The notes: a model not told the origin generated them from the sequence alone. DNA of 64,000 nt from Solirubrobacter phytolaccae (GCF_027587195.1 NZ_JAPDDP010000013.1:62001-126000); one strand, 5' to 3'. Counted from the stretch's first letter, positions 15,852 to 24,772 are shown. Numbers and translations are program-made.

Positions 15852-16402
15852 CAGCTGGGGGCGTACTCGATCTCGAGCTCGGGATCGGACAGGTAGCCGT
15901 TGCTGGCCCCGGGGCCGAAGACCGTCAGATCGACCCAGGACCGGTTGTTCGCCACCAGGTCGGCGATCTCGTCCGTGACGTCCACCTCGTCCTCACCGGC
16001 CGAGCCGGGGCTGTAGGACTCCCAGGTGGTCACCTCCGACCACACGTCGTACGTGTACCACGTGTGCGAGGCGTCCCAGTTCGGGCCGGCGTCCCCGACC
16101 TCGACGGTTCCGGTCATCGCCCAGGGGTTGGTGACGCGGAACGTGGCCTCGCACACCTCGTTGCCCGTGGGCACGTACCAGTTGACGTTGAAGACGTTGA
16201 GGGAATCGCCGCCGTTCGTCCAGCCCACCTCGAACAGGTTCGCACCGCTGTTGAGGCAGCTCTCCGGCGGGTACTCGCGGACCCGGCACACGTCGCTGAA
16301 GGACGCGTAGGTCGTTGTCGCCGACGCGGCCGCCGGCAGCACGCCCACCGCGGCCGCGACCGCGAAGGTGGCGAAGAGGAAGCGGATCGTCCTAGAGGTC
16401 AT
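15848..16402 (-). CDS. Small secreted beta-sandwich protein (DNRLRE/CBM96-like), copy 1
   Basis: A 184-residue exported protein with a signal peptide (FLFATFAVAAAVGVLPAAASA). The mature part is a single beta-rich domain with CRVREYPPESC near the start, WYVPTGNEVCEATFRV in the middle and VDVTDEIADLVANNRSWVDL towards the end. This order matches the carbohydrate-binding-like DNRLRE fold found in surface proteins. No catalytic residues are evident. Paired cysteines suggest disulfides. It is a diverged paralogue of the gene upstream on the same strand, whose coding region overlaps its start by 11 bases, so the pair is probably made together. Confidence 0.7.
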   Translation of the reverse strand: MTSRTIRFLFATFAVAAAVGVLPAAASATTTYASFSDVCRVREYPPESCLNSGANLFEVGWTNGGDSLNVFNVNWYVPTGNEVCEATFRVTNPWAMTGTVEVGDAGPNWDASHTWYTYDVWSEVTTWESYSPGSAGEDEVDVTDEIADLVANNRSWVDLTVFGPGASNGYLSDPELEIEYAPSC

Positions 16403-16925
16403 ATTCGATCTCGATCTCGATGTCCTCGACGTACGAGAAGTCGCCGCCCGGGTCCGCGAACAGGCCGAAGAACCCGCCGCCCGCGTGGTTGGCGACGTAG
16501 TCGGTGATGTCGACCTCCTCCGTCCCCCAGACACCCGTGGAGAAGTCGGTGAACACGTCGACGTTGCTCGTGTCCCACGTCCACCACGTGTCGGTGTACC
16601 AGTCCAGGTTGTTCGCCTGGCCGAGGTAGACGGTCTGGCTGCCGCCGATGTCCAGGCGCAGCGTGGCGTCGGTGACCTCCGCACCGGTGGGCAGGCTCCA
16701 GCTCGCGCCGAACAGCGCGATCGACTCGCCGAAGTTCGTCTGGCCGATGGCGATGGCGCCGATCCACCCCTGGTCGCACGTGGCGTCCGGCGGATACTCG
16801 CGAATCCAGCACTCGCTGTGGATCGTCGCGTAGGTCGTGGCCGCCGACGCGGCTGACGGCGCCGCCGCCAAGGCGCCACTCACGATCAAGCCCAGCACCA
16901 ACCGACGAGCAATGCTCGTACGCAT
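16392..16925 (-). CDS. Small secreted beta-sandwich protein (DNRLRE/CBM96-like), copy 2
   Basis: A 177-residue exported protein. MRTSIARRLVLGLIVSGALA begins the signal peptide. The mature domain has CWIREYPPDATCDQGW, SLPTGAEVTDATLRLDIGG and EEVDITDYVANHAGGG, the typical strand order of DNRLRE-type domains. The cysteine-bearing REYPP segment is shared with the downstream paralogue and defines the pair. Function is unknown; binding to wall or extracellular polysaccharide is a reasonable guess from the fold. The 153 bases upstream separate it from the divergent Rrf2 gene and should hold both promoters; I see no clear operator there. Confidence 0.7.
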   Translation of the reverse strand: MRTSIARRLVLGLIVSGALAAAPSAASAATTYATIHSECWIREYPPDATCDQGWIGAIAIGQTNFGESIALFGASWSLPTGAEVTDATLRLDIGGSQTVYLGQANNLDWYTDTWWTWDTSNVDVFTDFSTGVWGTEEVDITDYVANHAGGGFFGLFADPGGDFSYVEDIEIEIEYDL

Positions 16926-17078
16926 CCCGCACCTGCCTTTAATGGGGGTTTGGACAGCGAGAAGACGATCCGGAACGACGTGGGGGATCAAATAGTGAGA
17001 AGCGTCTGAGGTCAACGTCCCCGTGCTGACACGTTTCACCGTTCGCGCTTGCGCCGCGCTTGTGGTCACAATGGCGGC

Positions 17079-17540
17079 GTGAAGGTCTCCGCCAAAGCTG
17101 ACTACGCGGTGCGTGCCGCCGCCGAGCTCGCCGCTGCCCAGCCGAACGGCGCCCTCGTGCGCGCCGAGGCGATCGCGACCGCGCAGGGCATCCCGCAGCG
17201 GTTCCTCGAGAACATCCTCTCCGACCTGCGCCACGCCGGGCTCGTGCAGAGCCAGCGCGGGGCGGAGGGTGGGCACCGCCTGAACCGGCCGGCCGCGGAG
17301 ATCAGCGTCGCGGACATCATCCGCGCCGTCGACGGCCCGCTCGCCGCCGTGCGCGGGGAGCGGCCGGAGTCCGTCAGCTACGAGGGGCCCGCCGAGCCGC
17401 TCCAGCGCGTGTGGATCGCGGTGCGCAAGAACCTGCGTGACGTGGTCGAGACCGTCAGCCTCGCGGACCTGGCGGCCGGTGCGCTGCCCGCGCCGGTCCA
17501 GACGCTCGCGGACGACCCCGAAGCCTGGGTCACCCGCTAA
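17079..17540 (+). CDS. Rrf2-family regulator without iron-sulfur cysteines
   Basis: A 153-residue Rrf2 protein starting at GTG 17079. It has the standard N-terminal winged helix (KVSAKADYAVRAAAELAA, then IPQRFLENILSDLRHAGLV and SQRGAEGGHRLNRP). The region where IscR, SufR and NsrR carry three cluster cysteines (after IIRAVDGPLAAVRGERPE) contains none. It therefore resembles the cluster-free members of the family, such as the cysteine-metabolism repressor CymR. It lies 37 bases before the nucleoside hydrolase and the sulfur-scavenging region, so control of sulfur-related genes is a plausible inference. A second Rrf2 in this window (59186) does keep its cysteines. Confidence 0.85.
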   Translation: MKVSAKADYAVRAAAELAAAQPNGALVRAEAIATAQGIPQRFLENILSDLRHAGLVQSQRGAEGGHRLNRPAAEISVADIIRAVDGPLAAVRGERPESVSYEGPAEPLQRVWIAVRKNLRDVVETVSLADLAAGALPAPVQTLADDPEAWVTR

Positions 17541-17549
17541 ACCCGCAAA

Positions 17550-17571
17550 ACAGATCGGGATTTGTTAGTTT
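17550..17571 (+). promoter_or_regulatory. Promoter with ATCGGGAT motif before nucleoside hydrolase
   Basis: ATCGGGATTT (17554-17563) is followed by TAGTTT (17566-17571), a TAnnnT-type -10 box only 6 bases before the ATG at 17578. There is no Shine-Dalgarno sequence, so the message is probably leaderless. Similar ATCGGG motifs precede the operon at 19062, the PucR gene and the sulfate transporter. Confidence 0.45.
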
Positions 17572-17577
17572 CGCTCC

Positions 17578-18990
17578 ATGCGAAGCACATGGGTCTGCGC
17601 TCTGGTCGCCGCGTTCGCGCTCGTGGCGCCTTCCACCGCCTCGGCTGACGTCCCGAGCATCATCATCGACACCGACATCGCCCTCTGGTGGGACGACGTC
17701 TCGGCCTTCGCCATCGCGAACGCCGCGGAGGACAAGGGGGATGTCCGCTACCTGGGCGCGGTCGCCGACGTCAAGAGCCTCTCGGCCGCTCCGGCGATCG
17801 ACGCGATCAACACCTGGTACGGCAACGGGAAGGTGCCGGTCGGCGCGACCCTCGGCGTCGAGCAGAACATCTTCGCGAACGTTTACACGAGCGATTTGGC
17901 GCGTCGGTTCAAGCACTCGCTGGGGGACGGCACCAGCGCGGAGGACGCGGTCGCGCTGTACCGGCGGCTGCTCTCCGGCGAGCCCGACCACAGCGTCACG
18001 ATCGTCTCACTCGGCGGCTTGACCAACCTCGCCGCGCTGCTCTCGTCGGACCGCGCGCTGGTTGAGCGCAAGGTCAAGAACCTCGTCGTCATGGCCGGCG
18101 AGTTCCCGACGCCGTCGCGCGCGTGGACCAACGAGCTGATCGACGTGCCGGCCACCAAGTACGTGTTCAACACGGCCTGGCCGAAGTCCGTGCCGATCAC
18201 GTGGGCGGACGCCAAGATCGGCTTCCCGCTGTTCGTCGGCCAGACGGTCAGCCAGGCGCATCCCGCGAGCAGCCCGGTCCGCGCCGCGTTCGAGATCCTG
18301 TTCCCGGACGGCACGGTCGGCGACGCGAACTGGGACGCGATCGCGATCTACTACGCGATCTACGGGCTCGGTGACGACCTGCTGCGGCTGACCGGCGCCG
18401 GTGGCGCGGCGCGGGTTGACAGCTGGGGGGCGATCAGCTGGGTCGACAACCCCGAGCGCCCCGACGACCGCTACCTCCAGATCCCGTCCTACCCGCGGTT
18501 CGCCTCGGTCCTCAACGCGCTGATCGACTACGTGCCCGCGCATCCCGGGGGCGACGACGAGACCGAGGTGTCGGCCGCGAGCGACGTGGGCGGCGAGGTG
18601 CCGGCGACGCTCGGGATCACCACCGGCGCTCCCGCGAGCTTCGCGCCGTTCGTGCCCGGCGTGGCGCGCGACTACGACACGTCGCTGGACGTCACCGTGA
18701 CCTCGAGCGCCGCCGACGCGGCGCTGACGGTCGCCGACCCCTCGCCGACCGCTCCGGGGCACCTGGTCAACGGGACGCTCGCGCTGCCGCAGGCCTTGAA
18801 GGCCCGCGCCGGCGCCGCGGCGTTCGCGGACGTGGCCGCGAGTCCCACGCGGCTCGCCGCCTGGACCGGACCCGTCGCGAGTGCGGTCGTGCAGGTCGAC
18901 TTCCGGCAGCCAATCGGCGCGACGGACGCGCTCCGCACGGGTAGGTACAGCAAGACGCTGACCTTGACGCTGTCGACCACTACACCCTGA
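17578..18990 (+). CDS. Secreted nucleoside hydrolase-like protein with WxL-like C-terminal domain
   Basis: A 470-residue exported protein. After a signal peptide (about residues 1-23) comes an inosine/uridine-preferring nucleoside hydrolase domain. The metal and ribose site reads IIIDTDIALWWDDV, a variant of the usual DTDPG.DD; later segments are VTIVSLGGLTNLAALL and VMAGEF. NWDAIAIYYAIYG stands where family members carry a late conserved aspartate. The last 130 residues (341-470) are the C-terminal domain shared with three other surface proteins here, ending GRYSKTLTLTLSTTTP. It should hydrolyse N-glycosidic bonds of nucleosides outside the cell, releasing base and sugar. The sugar importer, MtnK and MtnA genes start 71 bases downstream, so 5'-methylthioadenosine or 5'-deoxyadenosine are attractive substrates (inference). 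Confidence 0.82.
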   Translation: MRSTWVCALVAAFALVAPSTASADVPSIIIDTDIALWWDDVSAFAIANAAEDKGDVRYLGAVADVKSLSAAPAIDAINTWYGNGKVPVGATLGVEQNIFANVYTSDLARRFKHSLGDGTSAEDAVALYRRLLSGEPDHSVTIVSLGGLTNLAALLSSDRALVERKVKNLVVMAGEFPTPSRAWTNELIDVPATKYVFNTAWPKSVPITWADAKIGFPLFVGQTVSQAHPASSPVRAAFEILFPDGTVGDANWDAIAIYYAIYGLGDDLLRLTGAGGAARVDSWGAISWVDNPERPDDRYLQIPSYPRFASVLNALIDYVPAHPGGDDETEVSAASDVGGEVPATLGITTGAPASFAPFVPGVARDYDTSLDVTVTSSAADAALTVADPSPTAPGHLVNGTLALPQALKARAGAAAFADVAASPTRLAAWTGPVASAVVQVDFRQPIGATDALRTGRYSKTLTLTLSTTTP

Positions 18991-19003
18991 GGTAGACTGA
19001 CCG

Positions 19004-19029
19004 GCGCGAAACCCGATCGGGTTTCGCGC
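19004..19029 (+). terminator. Perfect hairpin with T-rich tail (terminator, or operator)
   Basis: A fully symmetric 26-base palindrome (arms 19004-19016 and 19017-19029, centre CCCGATCGGG) is followed by CTTTTCTTTT. This looks like a rho-independent terminator after the nucleoside hydrolase gene. Its core also matches the ATCGGG motif seen upstream of other genes here, so it could instead act as an operator or attenuator for the operon beginning at 19062. Confidence 0.65.
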
Positions 19030-19061
19030 TTTTCTTTTCCCGTTTCGGAGGTCCCGACGTA

Positions 19062-20144
19062 ATGCGCAGATCGTTCGCCGTGCTTGCCGCCGCGCTGCTC
19101 GTATTCGCCGGCTGTGGCGACAACACGAGCGGCTCTTCGTCGGACTCCGAGGGCGAGGCCACATCGACGCCCGCCGCGACCCAGGAGGCCGCGCAGCTGC
19201 CCGAGAAGTTCTCGGCGGGCGTGAAGATCGCGCTGGTGCGCCAGCTCGCGTCCGGCGACTACTTCCAGCAGTGGCTGCTCGGCGCGCAGGAGCAGGCCAA
19301 GGCGCTCAACGTGGACCTGCGGATCTCCGACGCGCGCAACAACAACGACCAGCAGGCCACCGACCTGCAGCGCGCGATCGATCAGAAGCCGGACGCGATC
19401 ATCGTCGACCACGGCCTCGCCGCCACGGTCAACCCGCTGATCGACAAGGCCGTCGAAGCCGGCATCCCCGTCGTCGCCTTCGACGTGGAGACCGAGAACC
19501 CCGAGGTCGTCTCGATCCAGCAGAGCGACGAGGACGCCGGCAAGCGCCTCGGCGAGGAGCTCGTCAAGGGCATCGGCGGGTCCGGCGACGTCGCCTACAC
19601 CTACGTCGCCGGCTTCGCGCCGCTCGATCGCCGCAACCGTGGGTGGGAGGAGGTCAAGAAGGCCAACTCCGGGATCAAGCAGGTCGCCAAGTTCGGCAAG
19701 GTCTCCGACTCCACCGCCAACGACACGCAGGAGCAGGCCAACGCGGTCATCACCGCCAACCCGGACCTGAAGGCCGTGCTCGCGCCGTACGACGAGTTCG
19801 CCAAGGGCGTCGTGAACGCGCTCGAGCAGGCCAACAAGACCGACGTGAAGGTCTACGGCGGGGACATCTCTACGCCGGACATCGGCGTGATGACCAAGGA
19901 GGGCAGCCCGTGGGTGGCGACGATCGCCACCGACCCGGCGAACGTCGGCCGGGTCGCCGTGCGCGCCGCGGCCCTCAAGCTCAACGGCGACGCGATCGAC
20001 CGCGAGGTGCTGATCCCGCAGACGATCATCACCCAGGACTTCCTCAAGGAGAACTCGATCAAGACGCTCGAGGACCTGCGCGCGAAGCTGCCGGACCTCA
20101 ACACGCAGGACACGGCCACGGCCGATTGGATTCCCAAGTCCTAG
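19062..20144 (+). CDS. Sugar ABC transporter substrate-binding lipoprotein (RbsB-like)
   Basis: A 360-residue periplasmic-binding-protein type I lipoprotein. The signal peptide ends in the lipobox FAGC (Cys18 region), followed by a serine-rich linker. The binding domain starts KIALVRQLASGDYFQQWLLG and has LQRAIDQKPDAIIVDHG and VVAFDVET, typical of ribose/xylose-type binders. A strong GGAGGT Shine-Dalgarno sequence stands 9 bases before ATG. It is first in a seven-gene operon whose genes all overlap by one to four bases. Because MtnK and MtnA follow, the likely ligand is 5-methylthioribose or a related 5-modified ribose rather than ribose itself; this is inference from context. Confidence 0.9.
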   Translation: MRRSFAVLAAALLVFAGCGDNTSGSSSDSEGEATSTPAATQEAAQLPEKFSAGVKIALVRQLASGDYFQQWLLGAQEQAKALNVDLRISDARNNNDQQATDLQRAIDQKPDAIIVDHGLAATVNPLIDKAVEAGIPVVAFDVETENPEVVSIQQSDEDAGKRLGEELVKGIGGSGDVAYTYVAGFAPLDRRNRGWEEVKKANSGIKQVAKFGKVSDSTANDTQEQANAVITANPDLKAVLAPYDEFAKGVVNALEQANKTDVKVYGGDISTPDIGVMTKEGSPWVATIATDPANVGRVAVRAAALKLNGDAIDREVLIPQTIITQDFLKENSIKTLEDLRAKLPDLNTQDTATADWIPKS

Positions 20145-21619
20145 TGGGAGTCGCGCTCGCAGACGTCGCCAAGTCGTTCGGCTCCACGCAGGCGCTGAGA
20201 GGCGTCAGCCTGGAGCCGGCCGCCGGCGAGGTGCTGGCCGTGGTCGGCGCCAACGGCGCCGGCAAGTCGACGCTGAACAAGATCCTGTCGGGCGCGCTCG
20301 CGCCCGACTCGGGCGACGTGCTCGTCGACGGCGAGCCCGTGCGGTTCAACTCGCCGCTCGACGCGCGCCAGGCCGGCGTCGAGACGGTCCACCAGCACGC
20401 GTCCGATTGGACGATCCCCGGGCTGAGCACCGCCGAGAACCTCGTGCTCGACCGGCTCGCGACCGGGGAGGACGGGCCGTGGGCGTCCCCGCGCCGGCTG
20501 CTCCCAAAGGCGCGCGAGGTGGCCGAGGGCCTCGGCCTCCATCTCTCGAACGCCGCGCTGCTCGACGATGTCGCGCGGCTCGGCGTCTCCGAGCGCCAGC
20601 TGATCGCGGTCGCGCGCTCGCTCTCCCAGCAGCCGCGGCTGCTCATCCTCGACGAGCCGACGTCCGCCCTGAGCGCCACCGAGGCCGAGCGGCTGTTCAC
20701 GATCGTCCGCTCCCTGCGTGAGCAGGGCGTCGCGATCCTCTACGTCTCGCACCGGCTCGGCGAGGTCGACGCGCTGGCGGACAGGGTCGCCGTGATGCGC
20801 GACGGCCTGCTCGTCGCCACGTTCGCGAAGCCGTTCACGCGCGAGGATGTCGTCAACGCGATGCTGGGCGAGCTGGCGGAGGACATCGCGCGTCCGTCCG
20901 GCCACGTGGCGGGCAAAGCGATCGTGGAGATCGAGGGCGCGCGGCTCTTCGAGCACAGCACGCCCTTCGACCTCCAGCTGCGTGAGGGCGAGGTGCTCGG
21001 CCTCACCGGGCTCATCGGCGCGGGCAAGTCCGAGCTGCTCGGCGCGCTGTTCGGCCTGCGCCCCCTGCCGGAAGGGACGATCGCACTCGACGGCGCCGCG
21101 ATCCGCCCGACGCATCCCGCCGAGGCGATCGGCCACGGCGTGCACCTCGTGCCGGAGGACCGCGCCGCGCAGGCGCTCATCCCGGGCTGGTCCGTGCGCG
21201 GCAACGCGACGCTCGCGCTCGCCCGGCGCTTCTTCACCCAGATCGGACGCGAAAGGACGCGCGTGATCGACCTGATCAAGGACCTGCGGGTCAGGACCGA
21301 CGGCCCCGAGGCGCCGATCGAGTCGCTGTCGGGCGGCAACCAGCAGAAAGTCGTGGTGGGGCGCTGGCTGCTCAAGCCGGCGCGCGTGCTGGCGCTGGAC
21401 GAGCCGTTCCGCGGCGTCGACCTCGGCGCCCGGCGGGACATCGCGGCCAAGGCGCGTGAGCTCTCATCCGGCGCCGCCATCGTGGTCGCGAGCGCCGACG
21501 TCGACGAGGTGCTCGAGGTGGCCGATCGTATCGTGGTGCTCTCCCACGGCTCGGTCGTGCAGGACGTGCTCGCCAAGGACGCGACGCGCGAGAGCCTGAC
21601 CCTGGCGATGAACGCATGA
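20144..21619 (+). CDS. Sugar ABC transporter ATPase, two-domain (RbsA-like)
   Basis: A 491-residue protein with two fused ABC domains. The first has Walker A GANGAGKST, a signature variant around LGVSERQLIAVARSL and Walker B LLILDEPTSAL. The second has a Walker A variant GLIGAGKSEL, LSGGNQQKVVVGRWL and VLALDEPFRGVD. This is the RbsA/XylG/MglA pattern, in which the second Walker A is degenerate. It energises uptake by the permease encoded next. It starts at GTG 20144, sharing one base with the binding-protein stop (TAGTG), which explains why no separate ribosome site is needed. Confidence 0.93.
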   Translation: MGVALADVAKSFGSTQALRGVSLEPAAGEVLAVVGANGAGKSTLNKILSGALAPDSGDVLVDGEPVRFNSPLDARQAGVETVHQHASDWTIPGLSTAENLVLDRLATGEDGPWASPRRLLPKAREVAEGLGLHLSNAALLDDVARLGVSERQLIAVARSLSQQPRLLILDEPTSALSATEAERLFTIVRSLREQGVAILYVSHRLGEVDALADRVAVMRDGLLVATFAKPFTREDVVNAMLGELAEDIARPSGHVAGKAIVEIEGARLFEHSTPFDLQLREGEVLGLTGLIGAGKSELLGALFGLRPLPEGTIALDGAAIRPTHPAEAIGHGVHLVPEDRAAQALIPGWSVRGNATLALARRFFTQIGRERTRVIDLIKDLRVRTDGPEAPIESLSGGNQQKVVVGRWLLKPARVLALDEPFRGVDLGARRDIAAKARELSSGAAIVVASADVDEVLEVADRIVVLSHGSVVQDVLAKDATRESLTLAMNA

Positions 21620-22635
21620 GCACGACAGACCAACCCGCTCCCATCCAGGTCGGCGCCTCTCAGGGGATCGAGCGCCACATCCTGCGCTACGGCCTGCTCG
21701 CGCTGTTCGCGGGCGTGACGCTCTTCTTCGTGCTCTCCGAGCCGTCGTTCCGGTCGTTCAACAACATCGTGTCGATCCTGCAGTCCGTCTCGATCGTCGG
21801 GATCATCGGGCTCGGCGTGACGGTGTCGATGGTGGTCGGCGGGTTCGACCTCTCGATCGGCGCCAACGCGGGCTTCACCGTGATGCTGTGCGCGATCTGC
21901 CTCGTGATGTTCGCGTGGCCGACCGTTGCCGTGGTGCCGGTCGCGCTGCTCGGCGGGCTGCTGATCGGGGCCTTGAACGGCGCCCTGATCGTGCGGCTGA
22001 AGGTGCCCGACCTGCTGGCCACGCTCGGCATGCTGTTCGTCCTCCAGGGCGTGCAGCTGCTGCCGTCGCAGGGCCAGTCGATCTCGTCCGGCCTCGTGCT
22101 CGACGGCAAGGAGTACGACGGCATCTTCACCGAGGCCTTCCTCTACATCGGGCGTGGGCGCGTGTTCGGCGAGATCCCGTTCCCGATCATCCTGTTCGCC
22201 GTCTGCGCGATCGCGCTGTACGTCGTGCTCGAGAAGACGCGCTGGGGCCGCCAGCTGTACGCGGTCGGCGGGAACCTCGAGGCGGCGCGACTCGCCGGCA
22301 TCCGCGTCGATCGCGTGCGGATGATCGCCTACATCGTGTCCGGCGTGCTGGCCTCGCTCGGCGGGATCATCCTCGCCGCGCGGATCGGCGAGGGCGACGT
22401 CGGCGCCGGCTCGCCGTTCCTGCTCGACGCGGTCGCGGCGGCGCTCGTCGGCTACGCCGTGCTCGCCGTCAACCGCCCGAACATCCTCGGCACCACGATC
22501 GGCGCCGTGTTCCTCGGGATCATGCTCAACGGGCTGACGATCAAGAACTTCCCGTACTACACGCAGGACTTCGTCAAGGGGGTCGTCCTCATGGTCGCGC
22601 TGCTGCTGACGTTCGGCGTCCGGAGGCTCCGTTGA
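21616..22635 (+). CDS. Sugar ABC transporter permease (RbsC-like)
   Basis: A 339-residue integral membrane protein with about ten hydrophobic segments. It belongs to the BPD_transp_2 family: GLGVTVSMVVGGFDLSIGAN is the hallmark, followed by GGLLIGALNGALIVRLKVPD and TLGMLFVLQG. It forms the channel for the RbsA-like ATPase and the lipoprotein. The start overlaps the ATPase stop (ATGA), and its stop overlaps the TTG of mtnK, so it is embedded in the same transcript. Sugar specificity comes from the binding protein and cannot be read here. Confidence 0.93.
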   Translation: MSTTDQPAPIQVGASQGIERHILRYGLLALFAGVTLFFVLSEPSFRSFNNIVSILQSVSIVGIIGLGVTVSMVVGGFDLSIGANAGFTVMLCAICLVMFAWPTVAVVPVALLGGLLIGALNGALIVRLKVPDLLATLGMLFVLQGVQLLPSQGQSISSGLVLDGKEYDGIFTEAFLYIGRGRVFGEIPFPIILFAVCAIALYVVLEKTRWGRQLYAVGGNLEAARLAGIRVDRVRMIAYIVSGVLASLGGIILAARIGEGDVGAGSPFLLDAVAAALVGYAVLAVNRPNILGTTIGAVFLGIMLNGLTIKNFPYYTQDFVKGVVLMVALLLTFGVRRLR

Positions 22636-23819
22636 CCGAGTCGTACGAGCTGCTCGAGCCCGAGAAGGTCGCGGCGTACATCGACTCGCGGGCCGATCTG
22701 GCGGCGCGCGTGGACACGTCGACGCTGGACGTGACCGAGGTCGGCGACGGCAACCTGAACCTGGTCTTCGTCTGCAAGGACGCGAGCGGGCGCGGGCTGG
22801 TGCTCAAGCAGGCGCTGCCGTACGTGCGGCTCGTCGGCCCGTCGTGGCCGTTCACGCCCAAGCGTGCGGTCGCCGAGGCGCGCGCCTACGAGGTCCACGG
22901 GCGCTTCGCGGCCGAGTACCTGCCCGAGTTCTACGGCTTCGACGAGCCCCGCTACATCCTCGCGATGGAGGACCTCACCGACCACCGCGTGTGGCGTGGC
23001 GCGCTGACGGACGGCGAGCGCCACGACGGCGCCGCGGCGGACATCGGCCGCTACGTCGCGCGGGTCGCGTTCCACACGTCGCTGTTCGGGATCGAGGCGA
23101 AGGCCGTGAAGGAGCTCGCCGCCGCCGCGATCTCCCCCGAGCTGTGCGAGATCACCGAGGACCTCGTGCTCACGGAGCCGTTCAGCGGCGCCGAGCGCAA
23201 CTGGTTCCAGGACGAGCTGGCCGCCGCGGCCGCTTCGCTGCAGACGGACGAGCTCAAGGCGCGCGCCGGTGAGCTCAAGTGGGCGTTCATGACCCGTGCC
23301 GAGGCGCTCATCCACGGCGACCTGCACACCGGGTCCGTGATGGTGCGCGACGGCTCGACCCGCGCGTTCGACTCCGAGTTCACGTTCTACGGGCCGGTCG
23401 CGTTCGACCTCGCGCTGCCGTGGTCGAACTTCATCGTGACCCTGGCGCGCGACGCCGTGCTGGGGCGCGCCGAGCACGGCGCGTGGGTGGAGACGCTGTT
23501 CGAGGAGCTGTGGGACGCGTTCGAGGCGGAGTTCCGCTCGCTGTGGCCGGGGGTCGTGGACCCGCGCGTGTTCAACGAGCTGTACCTGGAGCGCTGGCTC
23601 GCGCAGACGCAGCGCGACGCGGCGGCGTTCGCGGCCACGGAGGCCGCGCGCCGGATCGTCGGGCTCGCGCACGTGCCGGACCTCGAGACCTTGGACGTGG
23701 AGCCGCGCGCGGTCGCCGGGCGCGCCGTGATCGAGACGGTCAAGCGGCTCCTGCTGGATCGGCCGGACACGGCCGGAGAAGTGCGCGCGATCGCGCGCGA
23801 GGAGGTGGCCCGAGGATGA
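22632..23819 (+). CDS. mtnK: 5-methylthioribose kinase
   Basis: A 395-residue APH-fold sugar kinase. The N-terminal phosphate loop region EVGDGNLNLVFVCKD, the ALPYVRLVGPSWPFT segment, the catalytic-loop LIHGDLHTGSVMV and the metal-binding DSEFTFYGPVAFDL are distinctive of MtnK. The enzyme uses ATP to phosphorylate C1 of 5-methylthioribose in the bacterial methionine salvage route, and related kinases also accept other 5-modified riboses. It starts with TTG overlapping the permease stop. Placed directly after a ribose-type importer and before mtnA, it should act on a sugar taken up from outside. No MTA nucleosidase gene is in the operon; the secreted nucleoside hydrolase upstream could fill that place. 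Confidence 0.93.
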   Translation: MTESYELLEPEKVAAYIDSRADLAARVDTSTLDVTEVGDGNLNLVFVCKDASGRGLVLKQALPYVRLVGPSWPFTPKRAVAEARAYEVHGRFAAEYLPEFYGFDEPRYILAMEDLTDHRVWRGALTDGERHDGAAADIGRYVARVAFHTSLFGIEAKAVKELAAAAISPELCEITEDLVLTEPFSGAERNWFQDELAAAAASLQTDELKARAGELKWAFMTRAEALIHGDLHTGSVMVRDGSTRAFDSEFTFYGPVAFDLALPWSNFIVTLARDAVLGRAEHGAWVETLFEELWDAFEAEFRSLWPGVVDPRVFNELYLERWLAQTQRDAAAFAATEAARRIVGLAHVPDLETLDVEPRAVAGRAVIETVKRLLLDRPDTAGEVRAIAREEVARG

Positions 23820-24772
23820 TGGCTGTGCGGACCGCGGTGGGCTGGACCGGGGACGCGATCGAGATCATCGACCAGACGCTGCTGCCGGCCGAGGAGCGGG
23901 TCATCCGCCTCACCTCGGTCGATGAGGTGGTGGACGCGATCCAGAGGCTCGCCGTACGCGGCGCGCCGGCGATCGGCGTCACGGGCGCGCTGGGCGTGCT
24001 GCTCGCGGGTGACGACGCAGCCGCGGCGGAGCGGATCGCCTCGGCGCGGCCGACGGCCGTGAACCTGCGCTGGGCGGTCGAGCGGGTGCTCGCCGCGGAG
24101 GACCGGAAGGCCGAGGCGCTCGCGATCCTCGAGGAGGACGTGGCCGCCTGCCACGCGATCGGCGAGTTCGGGCGCGCGGAGCTCGGCGGCGCTGCGAAGA
24201 TCCTGACGGTGTGCAACACCGGCCGGCTCGCGACCGCGGGCTGGGGGACGGCGCTCGGCGTCGTCTACGCCAAGCACGCGGCGGGCGAGCCGATCGAGGT
24301 GTTCGCGTGCGAGACCCGACCGCTGCTGCAGGGCGCGCGGCTGACCGCCTGGGAGCTCGACGACGCCGGCATCCCCGTCACGGTGCTGCCCGACGGCGCC
24401 GCTCCGGCACTGCTCGCGGGCGGTCAGATCGACGCCGTCATCGTCGGCGCGGACCGGATCGCGGCGAACGGGGACACGGCGAACAAGATCGGCACCTACG
24501 CGCTGGCGATCGCCGCGCGCCATCACGGCGTGCCGTTCTACGTGGCCGCGCCGCGCTCGACGCTCGATCCGGCCACGCCGCACGGCGCCGTGATCGAGAT
24601 CGAGGAGCGCGACGGCAGCGAGGTGCGCCGCGTCGCGGGGCTCGAGGAGTCCACGCGCGTGTGGAACCCGGCGTTCGACGTCACGCCCGCTTCGCTCATC
24701 ACCGGGCTCATCACGGACGCGGGCGTGCTGCGCGCGCCGTTCGGACCGGCGATCTCCGGGGCGCTGTCTTGA
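23816..24772 (+). CDS. mtnA: S-methyl-5-thioribose-1-phosphate isomerase
   Basis: A 318-residue member of the eIF2B-like sugar-phosphate isomerase family. RLAVRGAPAIGVTGALGVLL, the catalytic cysteine in ILTVCNTGRLATAGWGTALG (Cys133) and the catalytic aspartate in VGADRIAANGDTANKIGTY (Asp213) are diagnostic of MtnA. It converts methylthioribose-1-phosphate to the ribulose form. At 318 residues it is at the short end for the family, which usually runs to about 340-390. The ATG overlaps the mtnK stop. No mtnB, mtnC, mtnD or class II aldolase (DHAP-shunt Ald2) follows, so the fate of the ketose phosphate must depend on the two dehydrogenases or on genes elsewhere. Confidence 0.94.
   Translation: MMAVRTAVGWTGDAIEIIDQTLLPAEERVIRLTSVDEVVDAIQRLAVRGAPAIGVTGALGVLLAGDDAAAAERIASARPTAVNLRWAVERVLAAEDRKAEALAILEEDVAACHAIGEFGRAELGGAAKILTVCNTGRLATAGWGTALGVVYAKHAAGEPIEVFACETRPLLQGARLTAWELDDAGIPVTVLPDGAAPALLAGGQIDAVIVGADRIAANGDTANKIGTYALAIAARHHGVPFYVAAPRSTLDPATPHGAVIEIEERDGSEVRRVAGLEESTRVWNPAFDVTPASLITGLITDAGVLRAPFGPAISGALS

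Noticed and set aside
19062-20144. Calling the sugar importer a ribose transporter
   Set aside because: Its fold is ribose-like, but it is coupled to mtnK and mtnA and not to ribokinase, so a modified ribose is more likely; the ligand is left open.
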